From Ophthalmolycus amberensis (Eukaryota; Chordata; Actinopteri; Perciformes; Zoarcidae): DNA of 64,000 bases. Under the pieces are notes generated by a model. The model saw only the letters and a program-made list of their open reading frames with translations. It was not told the DNA's origin and searched no databases. The number at the start of each line of letters is the position of its first letter. Within the stretch, counting starts at the first letter, position 1. The stretch covers positions 952,501 through 1,016,500 of the forward strand of contig JAFEUB010001428.1 in assembly GCA_024529925.1 (NCBI GenBank). Direction: 5' to 3'. This document shows, piece by piece, positions 46,321 through 59,412 of this stretch. The translations under genes and the position numbers were made by a program.

Positions 46321-47726
46321 TTCCAAATGAAGGCTGAAATCTGGAATGATCCCGACAATTGTTCTCGATTCCCTGTTGATGAATGACAGCAGTGTGGTGG
46401 AAAACATGTGAATTATAGGAATTCACTGGAGTGGCTGCAGCAAAACACATCTAGAGTTGAAACTTTGTTTTTAATTGATTTATTTGAAATATATGTCTTC
46501 AACAATATTACCTTTTCTATTTGTCTGTGTAACATTTAAATCTGTAAAGCAATAAAGTGCTGAGTTGTTTCTATAAACACATGGCTGAGTTTATTATGCT
46601 GGGTTTTACTTCTGGCTTGTTTGGGGTAATGTAAACACACACTACTCATGCCGGGTCCAAAGGGGTTGTAAGGGGTTATGTTATCTTGACCCAACTGCTG
46701 GTTCATTCATTTTTTGGACCCTTTTTCGCAGCAGCTATTTTGACATTTCATAACAGGATTATTAACTGATACAATTATTTACAGTCCCATTCTATTTAGT
46801 GTGCCACAGCCATCCCAGTGAGCCAGCAAACACAACACTAGGGTCATACATTGATGTTATTTATTACACCTGTTTACTCTAAAAGTAGATCTGTCAACAT
46901 GTCTGCTGTGAAACACTTGAGGTCAGACAGAAGCTCACACAACACATGTATGGTATACTCATATGAATACTACCGGTACTTACACTTATATGCAGACTTT
47001 TTGAACTTATTGTTCACCTGTCCTTCCTGTCCTACTGCACTTGAAGCTAACTTTTAGCTAACTATCATCTAGTAATACAGCAAACAATACAATGACACCA
47101 GCCTGCTCACAACTTCCAACCTAAATCTACTTTATTTACAACGTAATCCTGGGATTTACTTTGTCCTTAGAGAAACCAGTATTGTTTTGCAGTGTCCATG
47201 CTTTGATGTATTTAAAGTGTGTTCACACTGTTCCTTTATTGCACCTTGTGCATACAGTGATAGTGATTCTGATTATTTGGGCCACCTGCACAGATAAGAC
47301 CGTAATATGAGGCTTTGGGGGTGAGACAAGCAGCTTGAGCATCCAATCTGCCTCTGGACCATCTGCTTTAACAGCTCAGTGACACTGGATCAAGTCAAAG
47401 CCTTCGTTAGTTAGCCAGCAATTACACTGACCTCGTGCATGGTGGGAGTGGGTGTAAACAGCAGGGTACAATAGTTACCTTTTCAGATATTTAACCCCAT
47501 TGGGCCTGGATTTCAGGGGAGTTTTGACCAATTTGTTTTGCACAATTGCCATTTAATACCAAGTTCTTTTTCTGGATGTTTTGTGTGTCAGTTTTTGCCT
47601 TTTCTTTAGTTGAGCTGGAGTGGTTGTTGTCTTCTTTTTCTTTTTACACTTAAAATATGTTATTAAGTGAAGCACCTTCCAAAGCTATTTGGCAATGTAA
47701 CGGTAAAGGTAAGAAATCCTGGGGGA

Positions 47727-47779
47727 GGGGGGGGGGGGGGGTCAATAATGTGATCCTTATTAACCCCCCCCCCCCCCCC
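47727..47779. repeat. Poly-G/poly-C inverted repeat
   Basis: G15 (47727-47741) followed by TCAATAA, an 8-base spacer, TTATTAA and C16 (47764-47779). The arms pair over about 22 bp with one mismatch, giving a hairpin or G-quadruplex-forming block. No gene is associated; 46330-49350 otherwise shows no supported gene. Confidence 0.8.
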
Positions 47780-49359
47780 ACTGCCACTCTGTCAAGCTGT
47801 CAGAGCTACACTGTCAGTCACTGCCATAGGAATATGTTTTCTGCGCTCACTGCACTCCCTGTCCATGTTTCATTGCTGGAAAAGGTGATTTCAGATAGAA
47901 GGAGACAGGAGGGTTTACAATATGTGTTTGAAGTTTATATCCAGGATGTCGATGTGATTCATCAGTGAAAACATGTTAAAAAGATAAAGAGAGAAGCTAA
48001 AGCTGCAGATCACAGTGTTAAAGTGAAGCACCACATCACCTGGAGATCAGAAGACGGTGAAGTTAAGGAACAACAGTGTTTCTGAAGACGAGTAGGTCTT
48101 TATTTACTGTTACAATCATTCAGAAGCTAAAGCAGCATGTGTTTACATTTACAGTTACATTACTCTGCTAATGTTCGCATCACTAACTAAATAAAGTATC
48201 AGTATTACACAAGGTTTAACTATGACGAGCTCCAAATCCACTAAAACCAGAACATCTGAAACCATTGATGAGAGTCTCTGAGCAGAGACCAATAGTCGTC
48301 TATTTCACAGTTATTTGATACGTAGCTCAAAACAGTTATTTCTGGGGAACTTATTTGAAATGAGAAAAGGAAGATTCAGTCCTCTAAAATATGAAGGTAC
48401 TTTTGTCCCATCATTTTAAATTTTAGAAGTATTTCCTGAGCTTTAGATGACACTGACTTAATGGATGCTGGAAGTGGGAGAGTGTAAACAGCAGCGTACA
48501 TTATCTACTTTTCTTTTACCCCATTTCAGAAGCATTTCCTGAAATTTAGACTTTTTCCGCCCCCATTTTCCGTTTGTTTTCTGGCTCGGGTGGTGGTAGA
48601 GAGAGGCTTTGAGAGAGGGAGGGAGAGAAAGGCAAGATGAAGCAGAGATAAAGTGATAGAAATAAAGTTCTGCAGCATTTGCTAGAGTTTGACAGACAGA
48701 AGGTAAAATGTGGAGTTTCCATAAATGACACAAACATCCCTTCAGGCCAAACAGACAACATTACATCATCTCTGCAGGTTTTACCCAACCCGGCCTGCTG
48801 GTGCACAGTTTTGCCTGAGTGGTTTTAAAGTTCAGCGCCCCCATCAGTTCAATAAGAGTACTGTTTCAGTTCATCAATGTACCATCATCTGAAAGATCCA
48901 TTGTGCTACACACCAATATGACGATGCAAAAACAGTCTAAAATGTCTTGTGCTTAAAGGTTGTGAACTATTGTAGTTTTAATTCTTTAGGCCTCAAACTG
49001 TTATCTGAATGAAACCATCTGAGAAGTTTCGCAGTCTGGTATTTATCTCAGATAGAAACTAAAGTCAAGTTGAGGAGAGGTATCTCATTTGATTGGTTCA
49101 TTACAAGGACTTCGGTTCGCGCTCTGAGTCGGTTCTGTACATTAAAAACATGGTGACTGATTAAACCCGTAAAATGTGTTCAGAGGGTCATGGGTTGAAG
49201 CGATGTCATGCGTCTGATGGCTGCTTGTTACCGTTAGCGCTGTAAAACATGTGGCAAGATAAAGAAACCAGAGACAGGCTGACGTGGTTTTGTTCTATAT
49301 ATTTCCATCAATCTTATTGTCGTAAAAACATATTTTTCTATATTAATCTCATGCTTTCA

Positions 49360-49390
49360 AAAGGTCCACACACCTTGTGTGTGGACCTTT
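49360..49390. repeat. 14-bp perfect hairpin with 3-base loop
   Basis: AAAGGTCCACACAC (49360-49373) and its exact reverse complement (49377-49390) flank CTT. No terminator role is expected in a eukaryote. Confidence 0.8.
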
Positions 49391-51009
49391 GTTCTCTTTA
49401 CTTGAGTGGAAATCTGTTTTATCCTCTCCTCAAGAAAACGTTATTCTTAACCTTTAAAAACAAGTTACAAAGCGCTTTTACATACAATTTAAAAAATACA
49501 ATAAGCAAAGAGTGAATAAAATATTCTGATAAATAAAACAAAAGACACTAAAACAGTAAAATCACAAAGTCCGTGTGTCTGTCATTTGATCCACCACTCT
49601 GAGCCGGACTCAAATATCTCAACAACTCTTTAATGGATTGTCGTAAAAGTTTGTACGGAGATTCATGGCACCCAGAGGATGAATCCCAATAGCTGCTTTC
49701 ATCTCTAGCGCCACCATGAGGCAGAGTATTGTGTTTTCTAACAAAACACCGCCGTGGAGTTTGATACAGACATTCATCACCCTTTTAGGATGAATTTTGT
49801 CAACTTTGGTGATCCTCTGACAATTCATATTTCAGCTCAAAATTTACATAGTTTGGTTTACCACCAAATACCTGCAAAACTAATGACGTTCCCATCAGTG
49901 TCAGCGGCATTTTTGTGTTGGTGGCAAATGATTACATGTTAGCATGCTAACATGCTAACTAACAGGGCATTCCAAGTTGCATATTTCCTCTTTCTACTTT
50001 TAGTGCATACTGCAGCTGCCTTTACAAAGTATGATTTGCATGAAGTAGGCCCGTGCATAAAGGTTGAAACACAATATTTTGTAACAACAGTGCCACTTGA
50101 ATCTTGACCCTCTTGCTCGTATGTCTGATCGATATGTTTATTCATCACCAGGCAGGCATCAGTCTGTGCTCTCTGATCCACAGAGGACTTGTGGATCAGA
50201 GTAGCCAGAAAAGCATGTTAGCTTGCATATTGTAAAATGTGACCGCATGCTGTGGGACATCCTGCTATTTTTTGGCATACTGAAATTGACAAACTATGTA
50301 TTGGGACATACTAAATGTTTCTCTGGCATACTGAATAGTATGGTAGCATGGAACATGGACTTGGACATTTTGACCTTAAAACATAAGGAATCCACAATTT
50401 ATGACCACCCAGTCAGAGGAGGGAAAGTTAATCTCTGTTGTTTATATCTGTTGACCCTGGACCTTAACCTAAACCTCCCATTTCTGTTGGAATACGATAA
50501 GCATTTTAGTGTTGTATTTTAAGTACCAAGCTGGGGTTCGCTCTCTCTCTGTGTACTTGGATCACATTGCAAAATAAATAAACTGTAATCAAAGCATTCA
50601 CTCTCCTGGAATCCTGCTGGCTGATTACAGGTAACTTGGTTAAGATCTGCAAACTACATTGAGATTAAAAAAGGACTTATTTCCCTCCTTGTGTATCTAT
50701 TTTACCACACCTCCTCCATCAAAGCTTGACTATTTGTCTCAGCACACCGGATCATGCTCTGCTCTCTGTCTTGTGTGTTTTCTCAGCAGCGGGATCAGAG
50801 AAGAAGGAGAGGAAGAAGAGGAAGAAGAGGAAGGTGGCGGATGGCGCCGCAACGAGTGACAGATTAGAGGTGAACCGTTTAATAAGGGCAGTCACATGAC
50901 GGCAGCACAGTAAGACAGTAAGCATGTCGGCCAGTACTGAGACACCTGTGAAGGAGTTTTGTGGCAAATAAACCCACAGACCGAGTTAGATAGATGTGAT
51001 TTATTGCAT

Positions 51010-51262
51010 GCTAGTGGCAGTTCTAGACCATTTCAGATGAGTGAGGTCGGTGGATCGATCCCTGACCCCTGCAGTCCATGTGTCAAAGTGTCCTTGTGCA
51101 AGATACTGAACTCCAAATTGCTTTAAGAGTTTATTGCTCCTGAGGAAAAGGTGACAGCTGGTATGGTAGTCTCTGCCATACAAAGTGCAATTAAAGTGTA
51201 GGTTTGTGTCGTTAAGCACTAAGATTTGAAAAGCGCTCTAAAAATACAGTCCAGTTGCCACC
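51010..51262 (+). mobile_element. Degraded tRNA-derived SINE
   Basis: GGTGGATCGATCCCTGACCCCTGCAGTCCATGTGTCAAAGTGTCCTTGTGCAAGATACTGAACTCCAAATTGC and the 3' part (AAAGCGCTCTAAAAATACAGTCCAG) follow the usual order of the common teleost SINE with a tRNA-like B box and an AAGCGCTTTGAGTGG-type tail. Several substitutions show it is old. Confidence 0.65.
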
Positions 51263-52879
51263 CAAAAGGTTTGGTTTTCTAAAAGAGGAACGAGACGGGC
51301 CGGTCTCATCCAGCATTCATAGCTGTGCCTTACAGGAAATGATGCGCTGCAATTCGTAGATGTCAACGTTGATTCATTTGTAACGGCACTTGCATTCAGT
51401 AACAGCACTTCTGTAGTTATTTTAACTAAGTAGTTTTGTTGCCTAAAACTCTAACAATCAGTGCAAATAATAAGTTGTTTCCTGTGAAGATGGAAGTTTA
51501 TTTTGAAAAGACTGTATGTATGCAACGAGCTGAAATTGAAATATGTTGCTGGCTTTTGTAGGAAAACACGTAAAAAATAAGGAGTAACCTTTGATCAGAT
51601 ATCATACGAACAGTTGAACGATAACACAATGATACTCATTCAGTGCTACCGTACATAATGTCACTGATAAACATTTCAATTTCCCTCTCTTGGGATAAAT
51701 GTGGTTTGAGAAATGTATGAAATATGTGACACAGTAGAGGGGACTGAGGGGGGGACCCAGGCTTAATATTAAAGGGGGAACTTTGTGTTCAGATTCAAAT
51801 TTGGGGGAGTCTCTTTGAAGGGAGGGCTGCCATTGTTGCCGACTTGGCGTTTTTGTGACTTTTGGAGCTAGTGCTGCTACTTTAATCGCAAATGAGTTGG
51901 CAAAACTGGACTGGATCTTTAAGTTGGATCATTTTTGAAAATCTAGCGTACTCTTGTTAGATTCTCAAAATGACCAACCCTGCCTCTAAATATAAAATAT
52001 TCAGATACTTCTCCCTGCATTTTGCATTTTAAATGGGGCATGTGGCTTTAAAAGTATTCAGTATGCACAATGCAAATGTTGATTTCCCCAAATAAATATA
52101 TTTGGATGAAATTGTGTTTAATTTAAGAGCAGCCAGTCTAAACAAGATAACAGGATGTAAAATGTAATCACTGTAAATGTAGCCTCTGAAGAGCCAGCGA
52201 GCCAAACAGTGATGCACAAATGACAAAAATTATACTTATATTATAAATAAATAGTATTATTTTCAATAGTATTTCATACATTTTGTTTTGCCTCCATCTC
52301 TGTCTCACCCCTGCTGTCACTCACCCGCCGCCTCTCTCCCTTTTGTCGGCCCATTTCAAGGTTACTTTAGTTCATTGGGAGTGTCTTATTGCATCCACGT
52401 GATCCTGATGCAAAAGGCACTCTGTGTGTCAAAGCTGTGCTCAGCTGCAGGGACGTTTATGGTGTGATGTGCCACGGACCCAAAATAGCACAGCTGCTTT
52501 TCGGATGAAAACGATATTTATTAAATTTCAGAAAAAAATTAAATATATATGTAGTATAAATACACAGACTTTAGTTCTATTTCTAGAGTATTTAAATGCC
52601 CGAATTCATAGCAGGGCTTTTCAGGAACGGGTTTTTTGCAGAATCCCCCCATTATTTTATAATACATATGCGAATGAAATGAAGACCTGGTTTAAACACG
52701 AGCATCCAGAATAGACCTTTCATCCCCAGTAACCTTGGCGTCGATCGCATCTTCCGTCCGAACTATAAACCCCGTCGTTGCAGCAGGGGAGTCTGCCATT
52801 GCGCAGCAGCCAACTAGGTGAAGGTGGAGAACCCCACCAGGAGGAAAGATGCTTCAATAGGCCGTCGTTTGGTTTGTTT

Positions 52880-53091
52880 TTATCTCCCTCCTCCACATTA
52901 AAAGCCCTGCCGGCCGTCGCCATCTCCTGCCCAGCTCCCCCACTGTGGTCTGCCTCAGATATTTTGTCGCTCTCCCCTCCCCTCCTCCCTCCCCTCCTTC
53001 TTAATCCCTCAGATTGTCGGCGACTTGCTGCAGTCGATGCTGCAGTTTTGAGCCGCTCCTGCACCGGTACAGCTGACTCAATGAGAAAGAC
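52880..53091 (+). promoter_or_regulatory. Pyrimidine- and CpG-rich leader of the 53.1-kb exon
   Basis: A CTCCC/CCTCC-rich stretch (52960-53005) and a GC-rich leader precede the ATG at 53092. A nearer upstream ATG at 53081 (poor context) opens an 18-codon frame that overlaps and ends at the exon's last bases, so it would act as an overlapping upstream ORF if used. Confidence 0.35.
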
Positions 53092-53137
53092 ATGCTCGCG
53101 TTCGTTTTGGTCTCTGGGTCGCTCTGGATTATATTAG
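53092..53137 (+). CDS. First coding exon of an unidentified secreted or membrane protein (signal peptide), partial
   Basis: ATG at 53092 (G at -3) encodes MLAFVLVSGSLWIIL and one base of the next codon, then a consensus donor G|GTGAGT at 53138. The short, uncharged hydrophobic peptide and the phase-1 intron immediately after it are the standard arrangement of a signal-peptide exon. No second exon was recognised in the remaining 11 kb, so intron 1 is probably long. FSTL4 lies in the same human chromosome band as IRF1 and would suit the long-intron, secreted-protein pattern, but this is only a synteny-based guess; no diagnostic domain is visible. Confidence 0.45.
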
Positions 53138-55121
53138 GTGAGTTCGTAATATCTCCTCCTGTTTATCAATCATTTTTATGACCTAGCATCGCGGGGCTGT
53201 GGCTGTAACACGCGATGCACCTGTCTCTCAGAGGCTGAGGCGCATCGTGTGTCATTCACTGCCGGCTTTTTCCATCCATCGAGGTTTGTGGCGTTTCTCT
53301 TCTTTTTGTGCACAACATTATACGTCTATATATATATGTATATATACGTATACTCTTTGACTGTAGTTGGCGCTTTGCCTGCGTTGTAGTGACGCCTGTA
53401 AAATGTGTCAAAAAACTACACTTGTTTGAACGCCACCTCTGTGCAAACGTGCGACATTTTAGCGTGCTTCAGCTTCGACCACAGCGCTGGAATGTTTGTC
53501 GCTGCAGAGGGTCGTTATTAGCGCGACACGGAGGGGATGCTTCACCTTATTATACACGTCAGGTACACAGCCGGGTGGACGAGCATGGACCATGCGGCTC
53601 AATGCACGAGGGCCATTCTGCAGAGTTCATTTCCGTGAGGAAGTGTGTGTTTGACGTTAGAAATGAAGCCATTAAAGAAAAGGGCCGTTGTCACGACAGC
53701 CAAACGGGATCAAACGTGATAATTTGAGGCCGACCAGCTGCTAAGGTCGTGTGACATTGTGCGTAGAAACCGGACACACGTCATTATAAAAAAAAAAAAA
53801 GAAGCCCGATCAGCGAATGTCTGTGTGTTTCACAACCTTCGTGGTGTTTGCGTCTAAAACGAGGCTGCAACAAATATCCATCGTCTGCACGTTTGTCCAA
53901 CACCAAACATGTCCCTCCGACAGGAAGCCGGTTGTGAAACTCAGCATTTTTGTATTTATTTTTTGTCCTCCGCCATGCCTCGGTGATGGAGGGAGGGAGG
54001 ATGAGGAAGGATGAGGAGGGATGACGCGCCTCACACGGCCGCGTCCGATTGGACGGAGCTGTCCAGGAGACGTGTGGTGCTGAAATCCTTTGCGGCCTAC
54101 CGGCAAGAAAGTCACCGGAGCCGTTTTACGGGACGTCGAAACGGTTCCGAGACACGGCCGTTGACCTCTTGTCGTCTTCCATGTGCGCGAGGAGATTTTA
54201 GGAAAAAGATATAATCCCAAATCGAGCTGTTTGACGGTGTTACAGACGAGATTAGAGGCGTTGTTAGAGGGTTATTGCCTTTATGCAATGTGACATGAAA
54301 GAAACCGTGTAAATGCTTCGTGGGGGATTTTTTTTTAAATAAATAATGGCAGTAGATGACAACGAGGCTGGAAGTGTAATTATGTGTTCCTCCGCCAAAG
54401 ACCTCAGCAGCAGCTGCACTGCATTGTTGCTCGGTGACAAACAACCAGTATAAATTGGGATTTTGGTTGGTGCATTAATATTAAAATCAGCTGTTAAAGA
54501 TGTTGCAGGTGTTGTTTTTTTAAATATCAGAATAGAGCCCCCAAAAGTTGTCTAAAACAGACTCATGGGCTAACATAATATACGTTACAGTGACGCTGAA
54601 AAAGGGCCCTCGGGGGAGATTCATGACACCTTTAACCTGTCGGCACATCCCAACACCCTGCTGCTCCTTAATATGAATAATTCATTTCAATCAGCATTGA
54701 GTGCAGCCCCATACAGCGTGTAAACCTACTCTTTTTCCATCCTCAATATTTGATTAAAAAGGATGGTGGAGTTGCACCACCCTTTCAAACCACTTGGATG
54801 GTAAATTATAGAGATGGGAACGAGGAGGGAGTCAGAGGGATTGAGAGAATGTTGAAAACCTGCAAATGAAAGAAGCACTGCATGACTGCTACAAGTTATT
54901 CTGACTTCGATCATAAAGTAGTGATTTTAAAGCCTCAAACCACTTTTTTTTTTTGCTGAAAACCAAAGTATTTGGGTATTTAGTGGTGTTGTTAATGCAT
55001 TCAGGTCCAAATCTTGGCAATTTAGTGCAACATATTTGAATTGTAGCCTAAATATTGTGTTATAAACGTCTCCCTACTCCGCAGTATGTGAAGAGAAGAG
55101 TGGCCTGTTAGTGTAGTGTAG

Positions 55122-55390
55122 CCGTTACCCTGTTAATTAGCCTGTGGATCGCTAATGACAATCGCTAGCATACCCATAGCAAGCGCTAATTCAGCATTCA
55201 CATATCCTAGCCTCGCATGTGAACTCAAATTCACAAGAGTTTATAAGACTTTATACTGTGTTTTGTCACCATAACAGACCCCGTACAGCACCTACATAAC
55301 ATACGCATAACAATAGTCAGCATGCTAGCGATTAGCCTTAGCAATTAGTGCTGGCGATTAGCATAAGCTAAGTGAAAGGGTAACGACCAT
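55122..55390. mobile_element. Palindromic element with GTTACCCT/AGGGTAAC ends
   Basis: The left end reads CCGTTACCCTGTTAATTAGC. The right end (about 55365-55387) reads GCTAAGTGAAAGGGTAACGA, a reverse-complement-like partner. Inside are inverted GCTAGC/CGCTAATTC blocks. This is MITE-like; the family was not recognised. Confidence 0.4.
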
Positions 55391-55418
55391 CATGAAGAGT
55401 GATTAATGGAACAGATGA

Positions 55419-55472
55419 AAAATGGCCTCTTGGCTAACTTTGGCGCATTTACAGTAATGTTTTAGTAATGTG
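55419..55472 (+). repeat. Dispersed repeat shared with 39637-39695
   Basis: Matches the 39.6-kb copy in the same orientation across GATGAAAAATGGCC and GGCGCATTTACAG. Confidence 0.55.
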
Positions 55473-56252
55473 CACTGTCCCTACCAAATATACCAATTAA
55501 TAAAGTAATGCAGACCGAGCCCATCAGTTCATTCTGTGCTTTCTATGTTCTGTAGCTGTAGCATGGTAGAATTAGCAAGCTAGCTAGCTAACTAGCCAGC
55601 CCTTCAATGATTTAAACTGAACAACTCAATGCTTCAGCTACACAGTTTTGTTACAGCGTAGGAAAGCGCATTGCTATCGCCAGAAAAGCCGTCATTAACA
55701 CAGATTTTGTTCACATTTTAGAGGCATTATTTCCAGGGTTGAGGCACTTACACCAAATCTCTGGTTGCGTTTAATCTTTAAGATCACATATCCACTACTC
55801 TAAAGTCTCAATCCTGGTGTAATCAATACTATCAGCCAGTCTGGGTGCTCTCAGATCCACAACGCAGTTCTCTCCCTGAGTGGCTTATTGCTGATTCAGC
55901 ATTCAAAGTGCATCCGCGTCCTCACATTGTGGCACGCTGGGCAGTAATGGCTCCAACTAAAGTGCTGAACCAGGGCCTGACTGCCAGTCACGTGCTCGAG
56001 TAGTTCTCTTATAGATCAGCTTTCCGAATATAATGTACAGTGTTCGGTTCGTCTCCTGCTCCATTCAGATGAAAACCGTGAACCTTCTTCCACCAGGACG
56101 CTGTAGAATGTAGCGGCTAACGGCTAACCCCCATGACAGGATGCACAGTGGTGAACACAGGCTGAAATATTAGTATTAGTCAGTGTTAATCACAAAGATA
56201 AGATGACTTAAGATTAATATGTGTTTTCCCCTGCTGCTACCTTCACTAAAGG

Positions 56253-56314
56253 CACTAAATGAGAACGCTCCCATTTTGATTTGACTGTCAAAGTGGGAGC
56301 GTTCTCATTTAGTG
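56253..56314. repeat. 27-bp hairpin with 8-base loop
   Basis: CACTAAATGAGAACGCTCCC.. (56253-56279) and the complementary arm (56288-56314) pair over 27 bp with one T-G position that is a wobble in RNA. The loop is TTTGACTG. Such near-perfect pairing suggests a recent foldback or MITE remnant; the length is at the low end for a microRNA precursor. It matches no microRNA I recognise. Confidence 0.75.
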
Positions 56315-59302
56315 TCGGTGTGTGTATTTTGTTTTAAAACATGCAAATATCAACATGCAAATATCAACCCTCTAAAAATGTCTATTTGCTTACAGTGTGT
56401 GTCACTGTGTGTGTGCGTACCTCTTTATTTGAAGGAGAAGAAGAGCGAAAGGGGGAGGGTGTCTAGGAGAGAGAGAGTGGAGGGAAGGAAGGAAGGAGGG
56501 AGGGAGGGAGGGAGGGAGGGGCGGGTGGGTGTGGCGAGCTGAGGGTGGTGCGATACGGAGGCCAGCCAGGCACAAACCAGGCCAAAAAAACGCATCTCGC
56601 TGACTTCCTCTTGCAATGAGAAGGTGATCAGGTGATGTGATATCTGCCCGAGGCCCCTTGAACACACCACACACACACACATTACGCCTTCTAACCCCTC
56701 TGCAATGAAATAACTGTTTAGATTTCCTTTTTTGATAGCATATTTTGATAGCAGTCCTTCCTGCCGTATATCTACTGTAGTACTTATTTGGATGTGCACA
56801 CAGGATGTGCAATTATCCCTCAGCGACAGTGGGCAGGAGGAAGTTGACTCATGGAGGGTCTGAGTAGAGGAATGAGGATGAGTGGTGAAAAGAAAGAAGG
56901 TGCAGTAAAAGGAGGATTTAGCATTGTTAAAAAGAAGAAGCTATTTTCTTTTTTTTATTTCTAGACGTTCATTAAGTCCAGTATTTGGGTAACATCAAAG
57001 ACCTAGCGATGCAGAGTGGGATGTCTTTAAATAGAGCGAGATTACTGTTGGTCATCCGCTCTCTGTGTGCTAATAGGCCGTAATCTCCCCACGCTGGACT
57101 CTAATCATTGGTGACGGCCCTCAGATGGGCCGATGGGGCGGGGCTTAAGGACGCAGGGCTGCGTTTTATTTCCCCTCCACCTTTAAGCCTCAGAGGTCAC
57201 GGCGAGTATAGCTGGCCCATTCACAAGCCAAGCTTCAAAATGATGCGTGCATAGCCTGAACGCTGCATCTTGTTAAAGTGGAAGCATCCTGAGAGAAACA
57301 GTTCAGAGGAGGAGCTGCATGATGCAGCAGAGAAGATTTACTCTGTCCGTCTGTGTGTTCTTCGCATATCTCGAGAACCGCTAATCTGATCTACTTCATA
57401 CTCGGTGGGTGTTTTGTTGGGGACCTCGTGGAGTGCTTTGTGGAATTTGGTGCAATTTGGACAAGCGACACATTTGTTATTTTATTTTTTACAAATATAT
57501 TTATCTGCATTTTGTCTCACTACGTCTAGACACACACACAAACTCTGTCCACGAGCTTCCCTCAGAGCAACTCAAAAAGAAAATACATAATATATACAAA
57601 AAGAAAATTAACATCGAAATAATTTAGTAAACCAGGTAAATAAATATAAAAATATATATTTAGAATAATAATTGTATTTAAAAAAATGGAGAAAACAAGG
57701 ACATGAATAAACAAAATGAATTAATTGGATTTAAGCGGCATAATATTACATGTATAATGTTTAATAGGTTAAGAATTAACAAGCTTTACATTATCCGGTC
57801 ACATCTTTTATTCTAACTCATCAAGATTGCACCGAGTTAATTTCCCCCAAAAATGAATGAATTTGCCCGATGTTTTTGATTGCGACACATTCAATGTTAT
57901 TAAACTCCGTAGCAGAGAGGGGGCGGAGCTATAGGAGTCTGCAGCGGTTCATTGGCTGCACGCAGTATACTCTTGCTGCTGAACGCTGGGTATTCTGTCC
58001 ACCTTGCAGCACGTTCCGGGAGCCAAGCCATCGGCTAACTAACTAACTTGTTTAAATGGACTCTAAATAAAGTGACTCCAACCTTCCACTGGTCCTCAGG
58101 GGAGCGACTGTTCGGAGGCACTTTAGATGAGCTAATTGTGGGATTGTGTCGTGTATGTGAACTCAGCCAAATTCCCTTCCCCCAAAACGCTGCCACTTCA
58201 GAAGCACATTTAGCTTTTTTTGTGTGAGCGGATCCAGCTGGAAGTTTTCTTTAAGAGCCACGGTTAAATGAAATCCTTACACCCTCAATACTTCCAAGTG
58301 CACACTAAGCCTTTTGTGTGACCCGATTAGCTTTAGGATCCTCAAACTCACACATTGTCACCGACATACATGCTCGTTCCTGTTATCCACCTTAAGCTAC
58401 AATTCAAGCCCAGCTGTTAAGATTTGACTTGATCCATCTTACAGCAGGACTACTAGAGGATGAAGCTCACGGCTGAGGTCCATTCAGACGTCCTCTTGCA
58501 TGTCCAACGAGTTCAAATGTGTATTTTTCTTTACCCAGCTGTTCATGCACAGCATGTGCTCTAAATGTTTTGTAATAAATATGACACTTCTTTTATTAAG
58601 TTCCCTCAGTGCAGAGTGTGACTGCACACATCTGTCAGGCGCTCCAGCCAAGTGTAGATTGATGTCTCCAAATTAGACATTGATTGATGTTGCATCAGAT
58701 TTGTTTGAAACATTTTCATTCGTCAAATATTGATTCTGTTTTGTGAAGATAAATTCGACCGCTTTCTGTCTTGGCACAACTCACTTTAGATTAGATTTAG
58801 AAGTTGGCTGATCCTGAACTCAGTATTTTTCACAACATGACAGACGGATGATTGAATATCCCAAATAAAATCCCAGCAATTATCTACAATGAAGCAGTTA
58901 CAAACCAAACAACGAATGCTAAGAGACAACTGAAGCACACGCTAGATCTTTACGCGTGTGGTCGATCAGCTAAAGTTATCATTCAGTTGAGAAAGTCGAC
59001 TTTTTAAATTACAGAAAAAACTTCATCTGAGGTCCACTTTTAAGCTTTTTCTGAACTTTCAGCCAGATAGTTGTGTTGCCTTCAAGTCTATTGTGAGTAC
59101 AGCTTACAGCATTGTTTTATTTCTGCTTCATAGTTACAATCTAGACGACATGAAAGGTCTGGTTCCCAAACTTCCCTTCAGCAAATGCGTGCATCTTTTT
59201 TTGTGGATCTGTAGTTAGAGGAATTGTCCTGTAAAGTGTTACATTGTGTCCACATCAAACAAACTTCATCCTTCAGCAAGACCTTCCTGTGAATCAACTC
59301 AA

Positions 59303-59400
59303 TGCAATCAATCAAACTTTATTTGTATATCACCTTTTTAAACAGGTCAGTGCAGTTCAAAGTGCTTCACAGACGACTGAAAAGACCAAAATAATTTAAC
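59303..59400 (-). mobile_element. LINE/SINE 3' tail, antisense
   Basis: CAATCAATCAAACTTTATTTGTAT..GTGCAGTTCAAAGTGCTTCACAG is the reverse complement of a typical teleost retroposon tail (GAAGCACTTTGAACTG...ATACAAATAAAGTTTGATTGATTG), with a (TTGA)n-type end. Confidence 0.65.
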
Positions 59401-59412
59401 AATATGACAATT

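Noticed and set aside
45932..46330. 132-codon + strand frame in the CpG-rich segment upstream of irf1
   Set aside because: High GC content makes chance frames likely; there are no conserved motifs and it contains a 13-G homopolymer.
50659..50859. Glu- or Lys-rich frame (also readable as a KKRKKRKVADG-type tail after a TTTCTCAG acceptor-like site)
   Set aside because: Low-complexity AGG/AAG sequence. The acceptor is weak and no neighbouring exon fits.
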